Source: Gnetum montanum (Eukaryota > Streptophyta > Gnetopsida > Gnetales > Gnetaceae). From it: a stretch of 62,000 nucleotides of DNA. The DNA lies in assembly GCA_015680685.1 (NCBI GenBank), contig MNCI01003927.1, forward strand, positions 321,116 through 383,115, read 5' to 3'. Positions within the stretch are counted from its first letter, which is position 1, and every line of letters starts with the position of its first letter. The translations under genes were made by a program, and so were the position numbers. Positions 54,602-62,000 of this stretch are shown here, in pieces. A model generated the notes under the pieces. The model did no database searches. It saw only the letters and a program-made list of their open reading frames with translations, and was not told the DNA's origin.

Positions 54602-57435
54602 ATGGCATCGAAACCAAGGCATCCAAGGGGAGAAGGATCGTCAGAACCTAGGGACAAGCAAGCATAAACGAGAAGAGGATGAGGTATGCAGCACCCAGAG
54701 CACATGGAGGGTTCACATGAAATTGGCCCACTCTGCGAAGGACCTGATGTGGAATCTATTCATCAGATTCCTAAAGAGGAGACCCCCAGTGAACAATCGC
54801 AAGGGGATGAAACTCTGATGATAGTGCCACAGCTTGAGGTCACCTTGACCGAGGCATGTCTTGATGCTATCAGGGCAAGGGAAGTGGAATAAATGGTCCT
54901 GCAAGAGTTAAACTTTGGACCATTTCTTGAGAATGCACCAGAAGAGATGAGGCTCCAATTGCAAAACTCTCCTATGTGGCCAATCATCACATCCAGTGGT
55001 GAATGGTACTTAGGAGAGACTTACCTCTTCTAGACAAATTAGTAGTCAGGTTCCAGAGTAAGAATCAAGAACATCTATGTCTCTTACTTTGTGGAAGTGA
55101 TTGCACAAGCTCTGGGGTTACCTAAGACCAGAGCTGATGTGTTGGAGATCCCTAAGCAGGTAGATCCTGAGGAAAAAGGATAGTGGATTAGGCGGTGCTA
55201 TGGGGTGAATAACAAAGAGTTCGGCACTCTAACCACCATGGAGAGGGTGTATTCAAAAATTACATCTTACCACTTGAACCCAATGGTGAGACCCAGAAAA
55301 ATCACTACCTTCTCCACTCATGCATGTGCTACTCTAAGTAGAAAATTCCCAATAAACCTTCCACAATTATTATTTTTGGAGATTGAGAAAAGGTTCACCA
55401 AAAGTGAACATGGAAGGCAGGCTCTATCCTTTCCTTGCTTAATAAGAAAATTATGCAAATGGGTATGGATAGCATAATACACCAACGATACACTTCAGCA
55501 CACCCCGATTGCCTTGTGGTGGGAAATTATGAAAGATAGGTCTCCGGCTAACAACCACCTCCACCACCTACACAAAAAACGAGGTCGGTTTCGCAAAAAA
55601 TTGCAAAACATATACGAAAAATTCAGCAATCACTCTTGAGCCAACAAGAGCAATCTGGAGGAACTAGTGGAGGAGAAGACCCTTCAATTTATCCCTTTGC
55701 AATGAGCCATCTAGAGCAAGTGGCTCGATCAGTAAGTCTGCTAGAAAGATTAGGGCTGATGTTCTCAATTGCTCGAATACAAGTACCCATAAGAACCAAT
55801 CCTAGTGTCTGAGAAGTAATGGTATCCACCCAATAGTTGTTTTCTAAAATTTCAGGAAATGTAGCTACCTTTTTGGTACGCTTGGAGGATGGAGAGGGGG
55901 CGACAGTCCTAGTGAGGCAGCACCAAGTACAGGAGATTGCAGTCGAAGTGGTTGCTGACACGATTGCTATGACCTTTAATGCATCGGCAGCACCTGTAGC
56001 AGATGTACATGGACTTGAAGATGTATAGGCATCTACCAGAACTTCACACAGCAGGATCGATGCAACCCAACATGAAGAACTGTTGGACCAACTGGTGGGA
56101 ACGAAGAAACTACTTCTGGATGTCTTTGATCTTTCGGATAACATCACTGCAACCCAGTTAGAGCTGCTCTTGGAAAGGGTTAAGAGCCTCATCTTGGAGA
56201 CGAAACTTGAAGTTACTCAAGCTAATTGTTAATGCTTGGCAACAAAAGTTGCCCAATTAAGGACCCAACTTGCCGATCCAACTCTCCTCAACCATGAACT
56301 CACCAAAGATGAAGCCTTTCAATACCTTCAAGTCAAACTCTTGATAGTTGAGGATGAGCAAGAGTCAGTGATCTTTAATAAGTCCTTGGAAAATGCTCGT
56401 GTATATCATCTAAACAAGGACTTTGCAAAGGTTCTCTAGGAGAATGTTTGATTGGCCATGGAAGTTCATCGCCTGTGCAATGTTGGTTATGAAAATTAGC
56501 ACATGAAAAGCTTTATCCACCAATAGAAGGAATAGCAAGCCAGGGTGAACATTGATGTGAGGAGGTTGGCCACTAAAAATTGAAATCTGTCTATGGAGGA
56601 GGTTTGTGCCTTGCAACAGAAATTAGCTATCGAAATTGCTGCTTGGAAAAGTAAAGCCCTTACGTTTAAGAAAGTTAAAAATAATTACAAGGACCAAGTG
56701 GGATTATAGAAGGAAATGAATGAAAAGCATATTCAAGTTGCTAAGGCTAAATTGAACCAAGCACTCCAGTAGCTCCAAGAAGGAGATGAGGTATGGAAAC
56801 CCATATTTGATGGGTTGAATGCCTACAACTAGGCTAAAATTTGCCTCAAGGAACTACAAATTGAAGAAATGATAGAGTACATGGAGTTGGCCAACCTTTG
56901 CTATGTAAACCTGGCTATGCTAACAATTGGAAGATAGTGGTCTGATCTAGAAAAGAAAGTGGCCACCTCGTATTCTTTATATGAGGATGAGTTCCAAGCA
57001 CATAAAGTGAGAAAACAAAAATTGGAAGTAGAAAATCCAAAACTCAAGGTTCTCTACACATGTTTTGAAGGGTAGTGTGAGCTCACTGAGAACTTGGCCT
57101 GACAAATGAATGACTACCAGCAGCTACAAACATCAATCTAAGCATTCAACATAGAACAAAAATAGTTTGCAGCCTGGTTTGTCAATCTAAAAGAACTCTT
57201 CCTTGCACTTCCATGCCCTTGGTAGGTTTCAGTCCTAGCACACATTGGCAAAGCTGCTTGGATAGTGAACAATCATAGAAGTAAGGAAGAGAAAATGAGG
57301 GCTCTCTTGGAGGCATTTCAGTTGCCTTCAAAAGTTGTAGTTGCTGTGGGACAACCATTGTCTGTGCCACCACCATCATATGCGCTAGGGGCTAGTGAAG
57401 GTCCATCGGAACCACCACCACTAGGGATGGTGTGA
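54602..57435 (+). pseudogene. Ath-2 ORF3: extra ORF with N-terminal domain and coiled coil
   Basis: Role unknown; counterpart of Ath-1 ORF3. ATG 54,602 (MASKPRHPRGEG) is in frame with stretches at 54,686 and 55,205. LQELNFGPFLENAPEEM, SPMWPIITSSGEWYLGE and YFVEVIAQALGLPKTRADV align with ELNFDPFIEF, SPLWPILSKSGAWYIGK and the GFSAKAISEVL segment of Ath-1; SFPCLIRKLCKW matches FPCLIKKFYKH. From about 56,080 to 57,080 it is a long coiled coil (LEKKVATSYSLYEDEFQAHK, KQKLEVENPKLKVL). A Pro-rich tail ends SEPPPLGMV, TGA at 57,433. A shift lies between 55,480 and 56,230 and stops are scattered. No membrane segment seen. It occupies the place of the env-like ORF of Athila. Confidence 0.7.
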
Positions 57436-57663
57436 TCTTCTCCATCAATTTTTGCACCTTTTGGCACAATAGAGAATCTAGGATCATCGGAGTGTTCAAT
57501 TTTATCTCTGAACACCACCAATTTTTTAATTTTTTCCTCTCTGTACACTCGGGAACTTGGTGCATCAGTAAAATTGGTGTTGTGTCATGTGTGTCAAGTC
57601 ATGTGTGTTGAAATAAGAATTCCATACCTTCCAAATTGTAGAGGAACTTAAGGATGAGTTTTT

Positions 57664-57680
57664 ACTTAGTCATGGGGGTA
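57664..57680 (+). other. plus-strand primer (purine tract), Ath-2
   Basis: ACTTAGTCATGGGGGTA immediately before the 3' LTR. The same tract precedes the Ath-1 3' LTR at 44,217-44,230. Confidence 0.7.
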
Positions 57681-58584
57681 TGATGAAACGCTAAACAATT
57701 GATGTGTTGACTAGGCCATGTATACAGGGCCCCGTATATGTGGCTGCATCGACGTGGCCCCGTCAATGCATCTATCCATGCGTCTACATGGCCCCGTTTA
57801 CATGGTGCCTGTTCTATCCTATAAATAAGTGTGCTTCCACCACACTTAGGTGCCTTTTTGGCAATTGTAGTGAAGCTCTTACAGTTTGTTTCTACCAGAG
57901 TTAGAATATTTTCCAAGTGCCCATAGTAGGTGTAAGAAAGGTGTCTAGGTCTTTATTTGAGCGCTAATGTACTTAAGCCATTGGCGTGAATGGCAATAAA
58001 GATGAGTTTTTCAAGCATTCATTGCAACAATTGGACGTAGTTATTTGATGCATTTAATAGTTTAATATTTCTATGCTTCAGTAGTTCCTTAAATTTCCAT
58101 TGTTATTAGTTTAATCACCATTGCTCTCTTATAGTTTGTAAAAAATCATAAGTACAACCATCTCGAACATAAACCCAACACTTGGCAACTCAGCCATGCT
58201 TAACATCTGGTAACCTAGTAGTGGCTAGGGGATGCTCAGGATGTGCATGGAAGATGGGATCAGATACATGTGCCAAAAAGTTAAGATATAGATTAGGATA
58301 ACTATAGATTATGTAATATTCCGTTCCTTACTTTCCATTTCAAGAATTAGCTGCTAGAAGATAAAGTGAAAAATCCATAAAAATCATTTGCCTCAATCTC
58401 ACTTAACCATCACAATAAGAACATCACAAGTGAGGCTAGGAAGACAATGACCGTTCTAACCCAAGGTTTTGCTAGTTAGGGTCTGGTGTATGCAAAGTGC
58501 TTACAGTCTACAGAATTCAACCAAGTCGCATGTGAACGCCTATGATTTGCATGGTTGGGCATAGGGGTACCTAGCTGCTCATCA
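57681..58584 (+). repeat. Ath-2 3' LTR
   Basis: TGATGAAACGC...GCTCATCA, 904 bases, colinear with the 5' LTR. TATA box at 57,820-57,826. Followed by CTCTT (58,585-58,589), the right target duplication. Confidence 0.9.
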
Positions 58585-58589
58585 CTCTT

Positions 58590-58879
58590 CCCCAATGTCC
58601 TATTAGCCTAACTCTCTCCCCCTTTTCCTCCTAGCTTAATTAAAGTTATCTTCTATTGCCTCTAGGAGTAGCACTAGTTTAGGCCTGCATCATACACCTC
58701 ACTCTGAACTAAACCATACATGACAAAGCAAATACTAGTCTAGGTAGGAAGACAACGAACTATAATCAATGAGTAACTATCTAGATGTGACAACTAGCCC
58801 ATCTATAGAGTTCAACCAGATTATGTGTGAAATGCTCATATTCATATGGTTGAGTGTAGGGGTACCTCGCCACTCATCA
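58590..58879 (+). repeat. Ath-1 3' LTR, second part
   Basis: Continues the LTR interrupted at 44,795: ATGTCCTATTAGCCTAACTCTC and on to CACTCATCA align with 17,975-18,256 of the 5' LTR. The undisturbed sequence at the insertion site is seen in the 5' LTR at 17,970-17,985. Confidence 0.85.
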
Positions 58880-58884
58880 CATGG
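58880..58884. repeat. target-site duplication CATGG, right copy (Ath-1)
   Basis: CATGG directly after the LTR end CTCATCA, matching 17,383-17,387. Confidence 0.85.
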
Positions 58885-61297
58885 GTTGATGCCTATTTTC
58901 CCTAAGTGAAGCTTGCTCAATGACAAAGTGTATGAACTCCTTGTTGGTAGGCATGTCTCTGCTCATAGGAATAGAAGTCAACCCTTAAGCTAGTGCATTT
59001 GTATGAGTAGGAGAAGTCATGACTAGGTCATATAGGCTCAACAATGTGTTTTTTTGTTTGAGACACCATTTGGCTTGTTACATTGTTGTAAGGAAATTCT
59101 TTTCTTTGATGTGTAATGTTTTAGCCTCGGTGGTTTTAATTTCATCCATCCTTTCTAGGATTTTTAGCTCAGGTTTCAAAGTATGTGTGTTGGGCCCCTA
59201 GTCCATGGACATTTGTCTCCAAGCATTTTGTTTTTGGCTACATTCAATGAGCTTCATTGTTGGTTTGGCAACACGTTGGTTTTGTCACCATTGTGGTGAT
59301 GGTTTCTTGCTAACTAATGAGTTATTTGCCACTATAGGTAAAGCCTTGGTCATGGGCTCATATAGGTTTACTTGTATATGGTAGAAGCATCCTAATAACA
59401 AAAGGTTGCCTAGCCTTATAGGGGTTGGTAATATTTTACTTAGGTTAGTATGTTGATGCAACCAAAGGAGGAACACATCTAATGAAAGTTGGTACTCGTA
59501 TACTAAAGGGCTCTCCAGGCTTTGTGTTTTGGGGTCAAGTACTAGTTAGTGGGACCTTGATATTAAATGGTTTCCTAGGAGAACTAGACTATTTAGTTGT
59601 TGTAGATGAGGCTATAATGTAAGAGTTATTGTTGGTGTTTGGAGAGTTGGGCTCATTCAACACTAGCTCTCTATAGTTAATCATCTTCTGAAGATCATCT
59701 TTCAATGCTAAGAAGAAATCAATGTCATGACTAGCTAGTTGATGATAGTGATAAAATTTGTCAATGTTGAAATAATTCGGGAATTTTAGATTATCCTTTG
59801 TTGCTATAATTAGATCTCTAGTTATCTCATAAAGATGATTGTGCCTTTTGCGAGTTTCCTTAAACAATTGCTTATGTTGAATTTGATTGTCTTTAAGAAA
59901 CTGTTCTAGGAGCTCAAAGGGCTTCATAGGCAACTTTGTGTATTTAGACCTATCCATATGTTCGAAGTTTGGTCTTGGTTGGTTAGAAGTATATAACGTA
60001 GATGGTTGAGATGAATCAAAAGATGCATTGCATGGAGCCAATTTTCACCTCTTTACTTGTTTTGTATCCTTAGATACTATAGCCACAATTGTTTGCATTT
60101 GTTTGGTCTTATCCTTGTCTCTCCTAGAGTGCTTATTTATATAGGCCACATAGGTTGGATTATTACTAGCCTCTGCAGCCTCTTCTATGTTCTTAATTTG
60201 TGGAAATGCTTGGCTTAGTGATTGAGGCTCTAAATAATAAACCTTTAACTTGTTAAAGTCATTAATGGCTCCTTTAGCTTGGAACAAGAGGCACTCAGAC
60301 TGAAAGGTGACAATATGTGCATTAGGTGTTTCCTTCACCATTGTATTTGGTGAAGTTTGGGATAGGCACATTCATAGGCAAGATTATTTGAGGAATGGTA
60401 GGATTAATGGGATCATCTTGGTAGAAGTCCATAACCTTTATTGTTTGTGCTATACTAGCCTCAAGCTTTACTTGGATCAATTTGAAGGCTTGATCTAGGC
60501 CTTGTGAAGCTTCTAAGGGCTACACTTGTTGTTGGACTACTCGTGGTTATGAAATAGGCAATGGTATAAAAGGAAGAGGTCTTGTGACTACCACCATGGG
60601 AGGATTAAACATGGGGAATGAGGTTTACATTGGGGCATGAGGAACAAAGGGGTTATTAGAAACAAATGAATTATGTGATATGTGTGAAATTTTTATCCCA
60701 TAAGAAGGGCCAGTCGTCACTCTGGAAGGTTGGGACATGGAGGGAATTATTGGGGAAGGTTGAAGAATAGTAGTGAAGGATGCAAAGGTGAATGGGAAAA
60801 TTGAGCTTGTGTAGATCACAGGGAGAGATTGGTTCACTGTTGAAATGGGAGCCACAAGGTAAACATGGTTACTTTGGGACATATTCTTGAAAAATATCTC
60901 CTACGAGCGTATCTAGCTCATATTCAACTTTGAACTTGTCTTGGTCCTCTAGGTGGAACCCTAAACTAGCCTCTTTACTAATTTCACCATCCTCATTTGC
61001 ACTTACTAACTATGCTAACAACTGCATGTAAAATTCAAATAATTTGATGTGGTCATATGATTAAGGGATGTATTCCTTCCCATCCCTATAGGTTAATTCA
61101 TAGTGATGCTTAGAGTCAAACTCTTTTCATGGTATGCATAAACATGCTTGGATTTTTGTGCATATAAAGTTATAATATTGTTCATCAATGTTTACATGTA
61201 ATGGACTAAGTCCTAACTGCTTGAGGAATTCTCTACACTCCACTATGGTTGGGTCTTTAGGATCATATACATGATTGGATTCCTATTTTAAGGCCAT
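58885..61297 (-). pseudogene. gag: Tat-3 gag (decayed, core deleted)
   Basis: ATG at 61,297 on the - strand opens MALK, followed by ECREFLKQLGLSPLHVNIDEQ and YYNFICTKIQ, matching the Tat-2 gag N-terminus. SPNTMVKETPNAHIVTFQSECLLFQ (about 60,340-60,280) then jumps to INDFNKLKVYYLEPQSLSQAF, which in Tat-2 lies nearly a hundred codons further on, so the core of gag is deleted. The zinc knuckle has lost its cysteines (YHYHQLASHDIDFF against CDYHQLCGHDIDYC in Tat-2). The low-coordinate end continues toward protease and stops at the Ath-1 target site; it resumes at 17,382. Confidence 0.8.
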
Positions 61298-62000
61298 GGA
61301 AATGATGTTGTGCAATAGTATAGTTGAGGTAAAAGACATAAAATGTGTAAAACCAAACTAATTAGTTGAGTTGATGAAAGCTTTAATTTGAATTTTACTT
61401 GTTGCAACTGCAACAACTGCAGATAAACTTGAAGCTTATCCATGATCTATGGTGCTTGCAACTTTTGCCATTTGTGAAGGACATTTGTTTAATGCTTGCC
61501 TTTTTATAGCTTAAGAAAAAAGATTCTGAAGCAAAGGAAAAATGTGTTGAAGTTGAAGATAGGAAAAAAAAAAAACAATATGCAGTTGAAGATATGAAAA
61601 ATCAAGTTAATGTTAACAATAAGAATGATCAAAGGGCAATAAAAAATTTATTAAAGACAAAACCTCTTATGTAAATTTTTATTGGTACCAGAGAAAGTAT
61701 TAAACAACTTAGATAGGTAGCTCATAAGATAACTTTTTCCTTGTCTAACAAAACTCAATGATTAAAACTAGTGTTGATAATAAGGTTATAGTTGATGGTA
61801 AAAATTTTCAATGTAAAATTAATGACAAATGACAAGGCAAAGATCTTCTAAAAGTGCTACTACTTTCTTGCTCTGATACGAATATTGGTATTAAGCCACA
61901 ACTCTTTATCTCAAATCATTTTGCTATTTTAAGTTCAAGCACAAATGTTAAAAAGTGATGTAAATTTTGTTAGGACTAGGACCTTCCTCCGTATTAATAC
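61298..62000. other. end of window: leader of Tat-3 and an unidentified K/E-rich stretch
   Basis: Just upstream of Tat-3 gag is leader-like sequence without a recognisable LTR or primer site. From about 61,511 to 61,674 the + strand has an open, coding-like stretch rich in Lys and Glu (KKKDSEAKEKCVEVEDRKKK, then NDQRAIKNLLKTKPLM), continuing with stops as IFIGTRESIKQLR. I do not recognise it; it may be an exon of another element. Confidence 0.35.

Larger units (their letters stand above)
44796..58584 (+). mobile_element. Ath-2: full-length Athila-like element, 13.8 kb
   Basis: LTR (906 bases), tRNA-Asp-type primer site, gag, protease, RT, RNase H, integrase, spacer with a 484-base duplication, internal promoter, ORF3, purine tract, LTR (904 bases). 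It sits in the Ath-1 3' LTR with CTCTC on the left and CTCTT on the right. In one 61-base stretch compared by eye (45,061-45,121 against 57,946-58,006) the two LTRs differ at 7 sites, so the insertion is old. All ORFs are broken. Confidence 0.9.
17388..58879 (+). mobile_element. Ath-1: Athila-like element without pol, carrying two nested elements
   Basis: Its own parts are 17,388-25,089, 44,009-44,795 and 58,590-58,879, together about 8.8 kb. Order: 5' LTR, tRNA-Asp-type primer site, decayed gag, spacer, internal promoter, ORF3, purine tract, 3' LTR. No protease, RT or integrase was found. Tat-2 interrupts ORF3 and Ath-2 interrupts the 3' LTR. Both ends are bordered by CATGG. The outer flanks are protease and gag of one element (Tat-3) on the opposite strand, which supports insertion into Tat-3. 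Confidence 0.85.

Overview
This 62-kb window reads as plant nuclear DNA made almost entirely of old, decayed Ty3/gypsy LTR retrotransposons. I found no intact host gene and no tRNA or rRNA gene. The lineages I recognise are plant ones: a Tat-type lineage (RT, RNase H, a second archaeal-type RNase H, integrase) and an Athila-like lineage (tRNA-Asp-type primer sites, an extra ORF after pol). CpG is scarce, reading frames are broken mainly by TAG/TAA/TGA codons expected from C-to-T decay, and insertions are stacked on insertions. This fits a seed plant with a very large genome; a gymnosperm is my guess, not something I can prove.

Layout. Names are mine. Tat-1 (before 1 to 8,694, + strand) is the 3' part of a Tat element. 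It sits inside the gag of Ath-3 (8,695-11,160, - strand), an Athila-like fragment whose LTR is flanked by internal sequence on both sides. From 11,161 to 15,970 I see no gene, only AT-rich sequence with small repeats. Tat-3 (- strand) is the oldest host of the big nest: its protease lies at 16,690-17,382 and its gag at 58,885-61,297. The two halves are separated by Ath-1 (17,388-58,879, + strand, target duplication CATGG on both sides). Ath-1 in turn holds Tat-2 (25,090-44,003, - strand, target duplication CCACC), inserted in its third ORF, and Ath-2 (44,796-58,584, + strand, target duplication CTCTC/CTCTT), inserted in its 3' LTR. This gives three tiers of insertion with readable order.

How the parts work together. 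In Tat-2, gag-pro and RT-RH-aRH-INT are separated by about 6.3 kb that ends in a good splice acceptor just before the RT module, as in Ogre-type elements with a pro/RT intron. Inside this presumed intron, on the opposite strand, lies a separate transcription unit: TATA box, first exon with a GTAAGT donor, and coding exons whose introns (33,781-33,867 and 36,421-36,503) preserve the frame. Tat-1 keeps the promoter end of the same unit and Tat-3 its last exon, so the arrangement belongs to the family. The Athila-like elements carry a coiled-coil ORF in the sense direction after pol (or, in Ath-1, after gag because pol is missing), also behind its own TATA box and a 5' intron ending right at the ATG.

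The most unusual signal is regulatory. In Ath-1, Ath-2 and Tat-2 the LTR promoter and the internal ORF promoter of the same element share the same short palindromic motifs, while the motifs differ between families: GATATC-type in Ath-1, GTATAC/GGGGCCCC-type in Ath-2, TAGCATAGC-type in Tat. In addition, Tat elements repeat a GACCTTAAACTAGC-type motif in arrays at both ends of the intron and after pol. I propose that the extra ORF and these motif sets form a linked promoter module; this is inference from sequence only.
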